Source of the DNA: Thioclava atlantica
GTDB lineage: Bacteria > Pseudomonadota > Alphaproteobacteria > Rhodobacterales > Rhodobacteraceae
Reading direction: 5' to 3'
Assembly: GCF_000737065.1 (NCBI RefSeq)
Contig: NZ_AQRC01000012.1
Location: 1 to 64,000 of the forward strand
Length of the DNA: 64,000 nt
How positions within the stretch are numbered: position 1 is the stretch's first letter; the number at the start of each line of letters is the position of its first letter. This document shows positions 53,547 to 63,096 of the stretch, piece after piece. A program made the position numbers and the translations under genes. The notes beneath the pieces are model-generated. The model made no database searches. It had not been told where the DNA came from and was given only the letters and a program-made list of their open reading frames with translations.

Positions 53547-53789
53547 ACGGAAAGCCACAGCGGCGCGATTCTTAGGATTTTTTCCAAATATGGTTGGCAA
53601 ATCTCCGCGCGGTGCGTTATCGCCACCATGAGGGACATAGCACGCGTTTTCCCGTGCATTTCGGCGTGAAACCGCCGTGAGCCTGACGGGCTTGCGGGCG
53701 TTTCTGGACTCCTAGGCATCTTTCGGCTATTGGCATCGCGGTCGCGGCTCTTGGGGGGGCGCGGCGATTGTCCTTATCGGAAGATAAAC

Positions 53790-54479
53790 ATGTCAGTGCT
53801 GAAAAGCTGGACGGGGGGCGCGATCGTCCTCCTGGCCCTGGCCGGAGGCTTGCGTGCCGAAGTAACGGTAAGCCAGTCGAACGACCCTACGGAGGTTGCC
53901 GAGCAGGGTCTGATGACGGTTCTGTGGCAGGAGCGCTCCGCGATGAGCGCGATCGACAAGCGTCGTGTGACCGCGCTCACCATGGCGCCCGCCCGGTCCA
54001 AGAAAGTCGCCAATAAATCCGTGCTGCCGACGGTCCTGTCGGCCAAATGGTTGGCCGAGCAGCCCGCCGCCAAGGGTGGCGAGCAGTTCCAATGCCTGTC
54101 GCAGGCGCTTTACTTCGAAGCGCGCGGCGAGGGCGTGAAGGGCCAGCAGGCGGTGGCGGAAGTGATCCTCAACCGCGTCGACGATCCCCGTTTCCCGGGC
54201 TCGATCTGCGGTGTGGTCCATCAGTCGAGCAGCCGCGGCTGCCAGTTCAGCTGGTATTGCGACGGCAAGCCCGAGCATGTCGGCAACAAGGCGGTCTATG
54301 CGCGGGTGGCCAAGGTCGCGCGCGCGATGATGGACGGAGCGCCCCGCAGCCTTACCGACGGCGCCACCTACTTCCATACGCATTACGTGCATCCGCGCTG
54401 GTCGCGCCGCTTCGAGAAGACCGCCTCGATCGGGCGCCACGTCTTCTACGCGGATCCGGTGCGCACCGCCTCGAACTGA
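53790..54479 (+). CDS. SleB-like cell wall hydrolase
   Basis: The 229-aa protein has an N-terminal signal or anchor segment (about 6-24). The Hydrolase_2 (SleB) domain is at about 105-225: CLSQALYFEARGEGVKGQQAVAEVILNR with the catalytic Glu, then PGSICGVVHQ, GCQFSWYCDG and DGATYFHTHYVHPRW. It acts on peptidoglycan in the periplasm, probably as a lytic transglycosylase in growth or remodelling. The ATG at 53790 follows GGAAG. The 243-base gap before it shows no gene. Confidence 0.85.
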   Translation: MSVLKSWTGGAIVLLALAGGLRAEVTVSQSNDPTEVAEQGLMTVLWQERSAMSAIDKRRVTALTMAPARSKKVANKSVLPTVLSAKWLAEQPAAKGGEQFQCLSQALYFEARGEGVKGQQAVAEVILNRVDDPRFPGSICGVVHQSSSRGCQFSWYCDGKPEHVGNKAVYARVAKVARAMMDGAPRSLTDGATYFHTHYVHPRWSRRFEKTASIGRHVFYADPVRTASN

Positions 54480-54572
54480 GGTCGCCGGGCGGCGGCGAAA
54501 TGACGCTTGAGGGTGGGCTTCGGTCCGCCCTTTTTCTATGCTCGACATGACCCAAGAATTCCCGAGGCGCGC

Positions 54573-55493
54573 ATGAGTTCCGACATCTCCCTGGCGTTTT
54601 CCCATCCCGAGGCGCGGGCGGAGGCCTCCGCGCCCGCCGATCCGCGCGACCGGATCTCCCTGCGCGACCATGTCGTGGAGGCCGAGATCGGCGCTTTCCA
54701 GCAGGAGCGCGGCCATACGCAGCGTCTGCAATTCAACGTGGTGGTCGAGGTGCGCCCCGCGCCCGAGCCGCTCGAGGACGATGTCGACCGCATCCTGTCC
54801 TACGACAAGATCACCGAGGCGATCGCCGCCGAGCTGGCCGAAGAGCGGGTGAACCTGCTCGAGACGCTCGCCGCGAAGGTGGCCGAGCGCGTCCTGGCCG
54901 CGCCGCAGGCGATGCGGGTCTTCGTGCGCATCGAGAAGCTCGACCGCGGCCCCGGCGCGCTCGGGGTCGAGATCGTGCGCTCGCGTGCCTCCGCTCCGGT
55001 GAAGGCGACGGATGCGAGCGGGGCCGAGGAAAGCCTGCACCCGGTCGTCGCCTATCTCTCCAATGCCGCGATCGAGGCGCCCGATCTCTCGGCCCGGCTC
55101 GATCGCCTGCAGGAGACCGGCGCGCCGGTGATCCTCGCCGTGGGGCTGCCCGAAGGCCCGGTTCCCGAAAGCGGGCAGGGGCCCACGCAGCGCCGCATCG
55201 ACCTGCTCGCGATCGAGCAGAATGCCTGGCGGCTCGCCGCGAAGGACCGCCGCTGCGTCGTCGTCGCCACCCGCACCGAGATCGACTGGGCGATGCGCCA
55301 CGGCCAGATGGTGGTCTGGGCGCCGTCGAAAATCGTGCTCGACGCGACCGACGGCCCGAAAAGCCCCGCGCGCGACGCGGTGGCGCTCGCGCTGTGGCTG
55401 GCCGAGCAGATGGCCGCGCGCCGGCTCGAACTTCACGGGGATGTTTCAGCTCCGGCGGGAAGCCGCGTGCCGGTGGAGCCCAGGCCGCTCTGA
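54573..55493 (+). CDS. folB: Dihydroneopterin aldolase-like protein with C-terminal extension
   Basis: This 306-aa protein has FolB similarity at about residues 28-150 (DRISLRDHVVEAEIGAFQQE, ILSYDKITEAI, LLETLAAKVAERVL). The catalytic Lys usually found before Pro in (I/V)xKP is not clear; the segment reads EKLDRGPGALG. A further ~150 residues (LHPVVAYLSNAAIEAPDL... to AEQMAARRLELHGD) have no FolB counterpart and no domain I know. It probably acts in folate synthesis, as folP follows after 31 bases, but a changed activity is possible. Confidence 0.75.
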   Translation: MSSDISLAFSHPEARAEASAPADPRDRISLRDHVVEAEIGAFQQERGHTQRLQFNVVVEVRPAPEPLEDDVDRILSYDKITEAIAAELAEERVNLLETLAAKVAERVLAAPQAMRVFVRIEKLDRGPGALGVEIVRSRASAPVKATDASGAEESLHPVVAYLSNAAIEAPDLSARLDRLQETGAPVILAVGLPEGPVPESGQGPTQRRIDLLAIEQNAWRLAAKDRRCVVVATRTEIDWAMRHGQMVVWAPSKIVLDATDGPKSPARDAVALALWLAEQMAARRLELHGDVSAPAGSRVPVEPRPL

Positions 55494-55524
55494 TCCGCTT
55501 GAAACGGCCGGGTTTTTGGGGTGA

Positions 55525-56553
55525 ATGGGGCGCATGGAGAAGATCTATTACCGCCCCATCGCCCGCAGCGACGATGCCCGCCCCGACACCGCCCTCACGC
55601 TGGCCGGCGGCTGGTGCTGGTTCGACGAGGTCGAACTGATCCGCCGCGACGGCCCGTCCGAGATCATTCCCGCCGCGCATCTGCCCGAGGAGATGCATGA
55701 GCGCCTCACCGGTTCGCGCGCGCCGCTTGCGGGGCTCGCGATGGATGCGCCGCGGATCATGGGGATTCTCAACATCACCCCCGACAGTTTCTCCGATGGC
55801 GGCCGCTTCGATGTCGAGGAGGCCGCGATTGCCCATGCGCTCGAGCTGCGCGCGGCGGGGGCCGACATTCTCGATATCGGCGGCGAGTCGACCCGCCCGG
55901 GCGCGCTCGAAGTGCCCGAGGACGAGGAGATCGCCCGCACCGCGCCGGTGATCGCCACGCTGGTCGAGGACGGGTTCGACGCGCCGATCTCGATCGACAC
56001 CCGCAAGTCTCTGGTGGCCGATCAGGCGCTCGAGGCGGGGGCCGCGATGCTCAACGACGTGTCGGCGATGGAATTCGACCCGGCGATGGTCGAGGTCGCC
56101 GCGATCTCCGGCGCGCCGATCTGCCTGATGCATGCGCAGGGCCTGCCCGAGACGATGCAGGACGATCCGGACTACACGGACGTTCTGCTCGACGTCTACG
56201 ACTATCTCGAGGACCGGATCGCGCTGGCCGAGGCGCATGGCGTCGCGCGCGCCTCCGTCATCGCCGATCCGGGCATCGGCTTCGGCAAGACGATCCAGCA
56301 CAATCTCGCGCTGATCCGCGGCCTGAGCCTGTTCCACGCGCTCGGCTGCCCGATCCTGCTGGGCGCCTCGCGCAAGCGGTTCATCGGCACGATCGGCGCG
56401 GCCGAAGAGGCCGATCGCCGGATGCCGGGCACGCTCGCCGTCACGCTCGCGGGGCTCGAGCAGGGCGTTCAGATCCACCGCGTCCACGATGTCGCGGAAA
56501 TCGCGCAGGGCCTGCGCCTGTGGAGCGCGATCAAGAAAGGGTACGAGGAATGA
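55525..56553 (+). CDS. folP: Dihydropteroate synthase
   Basis: This TIM-barrel enzyme joins pterin and p-aminobenzoate. Domain motifs are [39 protein letters not shown] and [12 protein letters not shown]. The protein has an N-terminal extension of about 75 residues before the barrel, which is longer than in E. coli (282 aa). An ATG at 55534 is an alternative start nine bases in. Its stop overlaps glmM by ATGA. It is the target of sulfonamides. Confidence 0.92.
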   Translation: MGRMEKIYYRPIARSDDARPDTALTLAGGWCWFDEVELIRRDGPSEIIPAAHLPEEMHERLTGSRAPLAGLAMDAPRIMGILNITPDSFSDGGRFDVEEAAIAHALELRAAGADILDIGGESTRPGALEVPEDEEIARTAPVIATLVEDGFDAPISIDTRKSLVADQALEAGAAMLNDVSAMEFDPAMVEVAAISGAPICLMHAQGLPETMQDDPDYTDVLLDVYDYLEDRIALAEAHGVARASVIADPGIGFGKTIQHNLALIRGLSLFHALGCPILLGASRKRFIGTIGAAEEADRRMPGTLAVTLAGLEQGVQIHRVHDVAEIAQGLRLWSAIKKGYEE

Positions 56554-57893
56554 GCAGGAAACTCTTTGGCACCGATGGCGTGCGCGGCGAGGCGAATTCC
56601 GGCCACATGACCGCCGAGATGGCGCTCAAGCTCGGCGCGGCGGCGGGGCGCTATTTCCGTCAGGACGATTCGCGCGGACATCGGGTGGTGATCGGCAAGG
56701 ACACGCGGCTCTCGGGCTACATGTTCGAGAACGCGCTGACCGCGGGGCTGACCTCGACGGGGATGAACGTGCTGCTGCTCGGGCCGGTACCGACGCCCGC
56801 GGTGGGCTATCTCACCCGCTCGATGCGCGCCGATCTGGGGATCATGATCTCGGCCAGCCACAACCCGGCCAAGGATAATGGCATCAAGTTCTTCGGCCCC
56901 GACGGGTTCAAGCTGTCGGACGATGCCGAGGCCGAGATCGAGGCGCTGCTCGATGGCGAGATCCGCCTCGCCAAGCCCGAGAATATCGGCAATGCGAAGC
57001 GCATCGACGACGGGCTGGGGCGCTATGTCGAATATGCCAAGACCACCTTCCCGAAACTGTGGAAACCCGAGCTGAAGGTCGTGGTCGACTGCGCCAATGG
57101 CGCGGCCTATCGTGCGGCGCCCGCGGTGTTGTGGGAGCTCGGCTGCGAGGTGATCCCGGTCGGCGTCTCGCCCAACGGGCGCAACATCAACGACCGCTGC
57201 GGCTCGACCCATACCCAGACCTGCGCCGAGGCGGTGGTCGCGCATGGCGCCGATCTCGGGATCTCGCTCGACGGCGACGCGGACCGGGTGATGATCATCG
57301 ACGAGACCGGGCAGGTCGCGGATGGCGATCAGATCATGGCGCTCTTCGCGGCCCGCTGGGCCGAAAGCGGTCAACTCAGGGGCGGCGCGCTGGTCGCGAC
57401 CGTGATGTCCAATCTCGGGCTCGAGCGGTTCCTCGAAGGGCGCGGGCTGCGGCTCGAGCGCACCAAGGTCGGCGACCGCTACGTGGTCGAGCGGATGCGC
57501 GAGGGCGGCTTCAACCTGGGCGGCGAGCAATCGGGCCATATCGTGATGACCGATTACGCGACCACCGGCGACGGGCTGATGGCGGGGCTGCAATTCCTCG
57601 CCGCGATGGCCGAGACCGGCAAGCGCGCCTCGGAACTGGTGTGCCAGTTCGAAACCGTGCCGCAGATGCTCAAGAACGTGCGCTACGGCGCGGGGCAGGA
57701 GCCGCTGAGCGCACCCGGTGTCACCAAGGCGATCGCGGCGGCCGAGGCGCGCCTGTCGGGGCAGGGCCGCCTGCTGATCCGCAAATCGGGGACCGAGCCG
57801 CTGATCCGGGTGATGGCGGAATGCGAGGACGAGGCGGTCCTGGCCGAGACCGTCGACGGGATCGTCGCCGCGGTCGAGGCCGAGACCGTGTAA
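56550..57893 (+). CDS. glmM: Phosphoglucosamine mutase
   Basis: The 447-aa enzyme interconverts glucosamine-6-phosphate and glucosamine-1-phosphate for peptidoglycan and LPS. The N-terminus is [14 protein letters not shown]. The phosphoserine is S103 in [12 protein letters not shown], the metal loop is DGDADR, and GEQSGHIV plus the C-terminal [12 protein letters not shown] phosphate site are all present. The folP-glmM coupling is common in proteobacteria. It is followed by a REP-like repeat. Confidence 0.95.
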   Translation: MSRKLFGTDGVRGEANSGHMTAEMALKLGAAAGRYFRQDDSRGHRVVIGKDTRLSGYMFENALTAGLTSTGMNVLLLGPVPTPAVGYLTRSMRADLGIMISASHNPAKDNGIKFFGPDGFKLSDDAEAEIEALLDGEIRLAKPENIGNAKRIDDGLGRYVEYAKTTFPKLWKPELKVVVDCANGAAYRAAPAVLWELGCEVIPVGVSPNGRNINDRCGSTHTQTCAEAVVAHGADLGISLDGDADRVMIIDETGQVADGDQIMALFAARWAESGQLRGGALVATVMSNLGLERFLEGRGLRLERTKVGDRYVVERMREGGFNLGGEQSGHIVMTDYATTGDGLMAGLQFLAAMAETGKRASELVCQFETVPQMLKNVRYGAGQEPLSAPGVTKAIAAAEARLSGQGRLLIRKSGTEPLIRVMAECEDEAVLAETVDGIVAAVEAETV

Positions 57894-57955
57894 GGGGGCG
57901 CTGCCCCCTCGGGCCCCGGGCCCTCACCCCCGGGGTATTTCGCTCTAGGTGAAGA
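57893..57955 (+). repeat. REP-like repeat, copy C
   Basis: AGGGGGCGCTGCCCCCT overlaps the end of glmM (57893) and is followed by a G/C hairpin and the tail CCCCCGGGGTATTTCGCTCT, then AGGTGAAG. The tail is diverged from copies A and B but keeps GGG-TATTT and GAAG. Confidence 0.65.
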
Positions 57956-58345
57956 TCAGGTCTGGACGAGCCCGAGACCGATCCAGATCAGCAGCGTCGC
58001 CTCGAAGATCGTCCAGGCGATCCCGATCCGGGCCCAGCCTTTGGGGCCGGACGCGCGGCGCACGCTGCGAAACAGCCCGCTGAGCACCGCGATGCGATAG
58101 ATCCCGGCCAGGATCGCGGTGCCGCCGAAGAGCGGTCCGAGATGGCCGGGCGCGATCTTCGCGGTAAAGAGCGCGATCAGTACCAGAAGCGGAACGACCA
58201 GCATTGCAGGCCCGTAATTGCCCGCCCAGAACGTGTCGCCCGGGCTGAGGCGGCCCGCGAAGAGATCGGCGAACCAGCGCGGGGTGAAGAATTTCGCGCG
58301 CTCCGCCTGGATCGCGTCGAATTCGTCTTGCGGCATGTCCTGCAT
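57956..58345 (-). CDS. Hypothetical inner-membrane protein
   Basis: The 129-aa protein has a soluble N-terminal ~45 residues and three predicted membrane helices (LVVPLLVLIALFTA, LFGGTAILAGIYRIAVLSG, IAWTIFEATLLIWIGLGL). No family is recognised. AGGAGG lies 5 bases before the ATG at 58345; the upstream frame to 58444 is not supported. It is divergent from the YaaH-like gene. Confidence 0.65.
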   Translation of the reverse strand: MQDMPQDEFDAIQAERAKFFTPRWFADLFAGRLSPGDTFWAGNYGPAMLVVPLLVLIALFTAKIAPGHLGPLFGGTAILAGIYRIAVLSGLFRSVRRASGPKGWARIGIAWTIFEATLLIWIGLGLVQT

Positions 58346-58528
58346 GGGGCCTCCTGAGCTTTGCTGCGACCTTTTCAGGAAATGCGCCCCCGGGCAAGCG
58401 GGTGCGCCAATCGGGCGGAGGGCGGCCGCGCACGCCTCGCTCAAGACAATGTAAATGAACCGGAGGCCGCGCGCGCGGGTTGAGGTGACGGAGGAGAAGA
58501 GGAGAGCTCGAGAAGAGGAGGTCTCGCA

Positions 58529-59134
58529 ATGAATGGCTCAACCGTATTTCCGATTTCACATTTCTGGCCGGTGGCGATCGGGTTCCTGGCGCTGTCGATC
58601 AACTATTTCGTGCAAGGCGGCGCCGCGGTCGCACACGGGCCGCGATGGTCGGGCGACGAGGTGAAATGGGGGCGCACCCTCGGGCTCTGGGGGATCTTCC
58701 TCGGCGGGGTCGGGCAGCTCGTCACCGGCATCTACCTGATGGTCGGCCTGACCTGGTTTCCGGTCTTCGACAACGCCGCGCCGCTCTACATGGCCGCGGT
58801 CGCCTTCTCGATCTACGGCATCCACTGGATCGTGATCGGCGCGCGGCGGTTTCTGGGGGCCGATAGCGGGCCCGAGGCCTGGATGGCGATCCCGCTCTTC
58901 GGGCTCAGCGCGCTCGGGATGATCTCGTTCTTCGGCAATGGCGACACGCCCGTGGGGATCCTGTTCATCGGGCTGGTGCTGATCTATGTCGCCGAGATCT
59001 ACACCCGCTGGACCAATAGCGAGAGCGGCGAGCGCTGGACCGGCTATTTCCAGCTCGCGACCGGGGCGTGGCTGTTCTACCTCGCCTTCGCCGTGACGCT
59101 GAACATGGCCAACGGCATGAACTGGTGGGTGTAA
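58529..59134 (+). CDS. Six-helix membrane protein, GPR1/FUN34/YaaH-like
   Basis: The 201-aa protein is almost entirely membrane, with about six helices. GIFLGGVGQLVTGIYLMVGL and FSIYGIHWIVIG resemble the GxxGGxxQ and YGxFW parts of the acetate/succinate uptake family (SatP/YaaH), although the N-terminal NPAPLGL motif is missing. A small-molecule channel role is likely, the solute is not known; UreI-type channels have a similar size and fold. AGGAGG precedes the ATG. A bidirectional terminator follows. Confidence 0.55.
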   Translation: MNGSTVFPISHFWPVAIGFLALSINYFVQGGAAVAHGPRWSGDEVKWGRTLGLWGIFLGGVGQLVTGIYLMVGLTWFPVFDNAAPLYMAAVAFSIYGIHWIVIGARRFLGADSGPEAWMAIPLFGLSALGMISFFGNGDTPVGILFIGLVLIYVAEIYTRWTNSESGERWTGYFQLATGAWLFYLAFAVTLNMANGMNWWV

Positions 59135-59156
59135 GCCCGCGCGCCCCTGGAAAATG

Positions 59157-59186
59157 AAAAACCCCGGCGCCGAGGCCGGGGTTTTC
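59157..59186. terminator. Bidirectional terminator between YaaH-like gene and ilvC
   Basis: The stem AAAACCCCGGC (59158-59168) pairs with GCCGGGGTTTT (59175-59185). With A-run on the left and T-run on the right it can stop transcripts from both sides. Confidence 0.88.
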
Positions 59187-59206
59187 CTGTTCTTGATAGG
59201 GCGCGA

Positions 59207-60809
<1,603 letters not shown>

Positions 60810-60813
<4 letters not shown>

Positions 60814-61271
60814 GCCTCGATCTCGACGATACCGACCGGGCTATCCTGCGCGCGCTCAGCCGCGATTCGACGCAAAGCGCGGGTGCGCTCGGGCGCAAGC
60901 TGGGTCTGTCGCAGCCCGCGACATGGCGCCGAATTCGTCGGCTCGAGGAGGCGGGGGTGATCGCGGGGCGCCGCGTCGTCGTCGATACCGAGGCGCTCGG
61001 CTTCGGCGTGACGGTCTTCCTGGGGGTGAAGCTGGCCGCGAAGGGGCGCGTCAGCCTCGAGGATTTCGAGCGCGCCGTGACCGCGATCCCCGAGGTGCAG
61101 CTGGTTCAGCACGTCCTTGGCCTCTTCGATTACCGCCTGCGCGTCACCGCGCGCGATCTGGCCGATTTCGAACGCGTGTTGCGGCGTCGGATCATGACGC
61201 TGCCCGGGGTGGGGCAGGTCGAGGCGAATGTGCTTCTGAGCGAAGAACGGCGGCCCGGCCCGCTGGGCTGA
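60810..61271 (+). CDS. Lrp/AsnC-family regulator, second of a pair
   Basis: The 153-aa protein has the same architecture as the previous one: an N-terminal HTH (LDDTDRAILRALSRDSTQSAGALGRKLG, LSQPATWRRIRRLEEAGVIAG) and a C-terminal RAM domain ending ANVLLSEERRPGPLG. The two are clearly related but only moderately similar, so they are not a recent duplication. Co-translation hints at mixed oligomers. A 16-bp dyad follows its stop, upstream of ureD. Confidence 0.88.
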
Positions 61272-61274
61272 TTC

Positions 61275-61290
61275 ATTTTCAGTTGAAAAT
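61275..61290. promoter_or_regulatory. AT-rich dyad upstream of urease operon
   Basis: ATTTTCA-GT-TGAAAAT, with 7-bp perfect arms, lies 3 bases after the second AsnC stop and about 120 bases before ureD. The two-base centre makes it an operator rather than a terminator candidate. The binding protein is unknown; an Lrp-type or nitrogen regulator would fit the context. Confidence 0.4.
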
Positions 61291-61411
61291 TTGGGCGTTC
61301 TGCGCGCCAAATGGGCGGGTTGCCCGCTTCGATCTCGCCATGGCGCGTGTTGGGAAGCGGAAGGCATGGACCGTCCCTCCGGTGCGGTCTTGGATCGGGA
61401 GGGAGGGACCG

Positions 61412-62236
61412 ATGCTCGACGCCACTATCCAGACCAAGACTGCGCCCAAGATGCAGCGTTCGCGTGGAGCCGCGCGGGCGGGATTCGACGGTGCGCGGCT
61501 GGTCGGGCTGCATCAGAGTGGGTCGGCCAAGGCTATCCTGCCCCGCGTCCCGGGCGCGCCCGAAGTGGTTTTTCTCAATACCTCCGGCGGTTTGACCTCG
61601 GGCGACCGGCTTTCCTATGAGACGGATCTCACGGGGGGCGCGCGGCTGGTCGCCACGACCCAGGCCGCCGAGCGCGCCTATCGCGCCGATGACGGACGCG
61701 CCGAGGTGAGCGTGCATCACAGGGTCGGGGCTGGCTGCCATCTCGACTGGCTGCCGCAGGAGACCATCCTCTTCGATCGCGCCAAGCTTTCGCGCGACAC
61801 CGTGATCGAGCTTGCCCCCGACGCGTCCTGCCTGATGCTCGAGGCGGTGGTGCTCGGCCGGATCGCGATGGGCGAGCGGGTCCGCGATCTGCAGTTCCTC
61901 GACATGCGCCGGATCGAGCGCGTCGGCCGCCCCGTCTTCATCGAACCTTTCGCGCTTGGCTCCGAGCTTCTCGCCAAGGGTGCGCGCGGCGCGATCCTCG
62001 GCGAGGCCCGAGCCTTCGCGACGCTGGTGCTCTGCGCACCCGGCGCCGAGGATGCGGTGGACCCGGTGCGCGCGGTGCTCGACGAACCCGGCGTCGAGGG
62101 CGCCGCCTCGGGTTTCGACGGGAAATGCGTGATCCGATTGCTGGCGGAGGAGAGCTGGCCGATGCGCCGCCAGATCCTGCGCCTGATGGAAACCTTGCGG
62201 CGCGGGCAACAAGCCCCGCGCGTCTGGCAGATCTGA
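61412..62236 (+). CDS. ureD: Urease accessory protein UreD
   Basis: This 274-aa protein helps UreF and UreG insert nickel into urease. Family motifs are LPRVPGAPEVVFLNTSGGLTSGDRLSY (two parts), TTQAAERAYRA and WLPQETILFDRAKLSR. GGGAGGGAGGG lies before the ATG. It is the first gene of a urease operon (ureD-ureA-small gene-ureB-ureC) that runs past the window end. Confidence 0.93.
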   Translation: MLDATIQTKTAPKMQRSRGAARAGFDGARLVGLHQSGSAKAILPRVPGAPEVVFLNTSGGLTSGDRLSYETDLTGGARLVATTQAAERAYRADDGRAEVSVHHRVGAGCHLDWLPQETILFDRAKLSRDTVIELAPDASCLMLEAVVLGRIAMGERVRDLQFLDMRRIERVGRPVFIEPFALGSELLAKGARGAILGEARAFATLVLCAPGAEDAVDPVRAVLDEPGVEGAASGFDGKCVIRLLAEESWPMRRQILRLMETLRRGQQAPRVWQI

Positions 62237-62245
62237 GGAAGAAAG

Positions 62246-62548
62246 ATGAACCTGACACCGAGGGAAAAGGACAAGCTGATGATCAGCCTCGCCGCGATGG
62301 TCGCGCGGGGCCGGCTCGAGCGCGGCATGAAGCTCAACCATCCCGAGGCGATCGCGATCATCTCGGATTTCGTGGTCGAGGGCGCGCGCGCGGGCCGTTC
62401 GGTCGCCGATCTGATGGAGGCGGGCGCGGGCGTGATCTCGGCCGATCAATGCATGGAGGGGATCCCCGAGATGATCCATTCGATCCAGGTCGAGGCGACC
62501 TTCCCCGACGGGACCAAACTCGTCACCGTCCACCATCCGATCCGCTGA
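62246..62548 (+). CDS. ureA: Urease gamma subunit
   Basis: The 100-aa subunit has [24 protein letters not shown] at the start, [19 protein letters not shown], and the C-terminal [15 protein letters not shown]. Length and sequence are normal for UreA. AGGAAGAAAG precedes the ATG, 9 bases after ureD. It forms the trimeric urease with UreB and UreC. Confidence 0.95.
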   Translation: MNLTPREKDKLMISLAAMVARGRLERGMKLNHPEAIAIISDFVVEGARAGRSVADLMEAGAGVISADQCMEGIPEMIHSIQVEATFPDGTKLVTVHHPIR

Positions 62549-62549
62549 G

Positions 62550-62593
62550 ATAAGTTTCGCTAATCCAACCCGCCCTGAAATAAGTTTTGCTTA
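62550..62593. promoter_or_regulatory. 30-bp-spaced direct repeat between ureA and the small gene
   Basis: ATAAGTTTCGCTAA (62550) and ATAAGTTTTGCTTA (62580) differ at two positions and start exactly 30 bases apart, close to three helical turns. They lie just after the ureA stop and before the small gene at 62607. They may be sites for a metal-responsive or other regulator acting on an internal promoter. Confidence 0.5.
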
Positions 62594-62606
62594 CGTGAGG
62601 CCCTCC

Positions 62607-62786
62607 ATGAAGAAACTCGCCGCTCTCGCCACTCTCGCCCCCTCCGCCGCGCTCGCCCATCCCGGCCACGGCGCGGGGACGACGCTGTTCTTCCATGACG
62701 GCCCGCTCGTCGCCGTGCTCGTGCTCGCAGCGCTCGCCTATGTCGGGCCCGAGCTGGCCCGCGCCCTGCGCCGCAAAAAGGATTGA
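62607..62786 (+). CDS. Small secreted/membrane protein with HupE/UreJ-like start
   Basis: The 59-aa protein has a signal peptide ([17 protein letters not shown]), then mature [15 protein letters not shown], then one hydrophobic segment ([18 protein letters not shown]) and a basic tail (RALRRKKD). HPGHG after the signal is typical of HupE/UreJ nickel permeases, which are about 190 aa; here only this start and one helix remain. The His residues could bind nickel or another metal. It sits inside the urease operon, 4 bases before ureB. Function is inferred from motif and place. Confidence 0.65.
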   Translation: MKKLAALATLAPSAALAHPGHGAGTTLFFHDGPLVAVLVLAALAYVGPELARALRRKKD

Positions 62787-62790
62787 ACCG

Positions 62791-63057
62791 ATGATCCCCG
62801 GAGAGATCCTGCCCGCCGCGGGCGACATCACGCTCAACGAGGGGCTCGAGGCGATCACGCTGATGGTCGCCAATACCGGCGACCGCCCGGTGCAGGTCGG
62901 CTCGCATTACCATTTCGCGGAGACGAATTCCGCGCTCGCCTTCGATCGCGCAGCTGCGCGCGGTTACCGGCTCGATATCGCGGCGGGAACGGCGGTGCGC
63001 TTCGAGCCGGGCCAGAGCCGTGAAGTGCGCCTCGTGCCCTATCGCGGGGGGGCGTGA
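62791..63057 (+). CDS. ureB: Urease beta subunit, C-terminus lost by frameshift
   Basis: The first 80 or so residues are normal UreB ([50 protein letters not shown]). The frame then hits a TGA at 63055 after a run of seven G (63046-63052), giving 88 aa instead of about 101. Reading with one G fewer continues [14 protein letters not shown] and stops at 63095-63097, overlapping the ureC ATG as TGATG. That is the usual UreB end, so a one-base insertion in the G tract is the likely cause: sequencing error, slippage variation or a real mutation. Confidence 0.85.
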   Translation: MIPGEILPAAGDITLNEGLEAITLMVANTGDRPVQVGSHYHFAETNSALAFDRAAARGYRLDIAAGTAVRFEPGQSREVRLVPYRGGA

Positions 63058-63096
63058 AGTCTATGGATTCAATCAGAAAGTGATGGGGGCGCTCTG

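Noticed and set aside
63046-63052. Programmed frameshift for ureB
   Set aside because: No stimulatory stem-loop or internal Shine-Dalgarno is evident; a simple length change of the G tract explains it, though slippage cannot be excluded.
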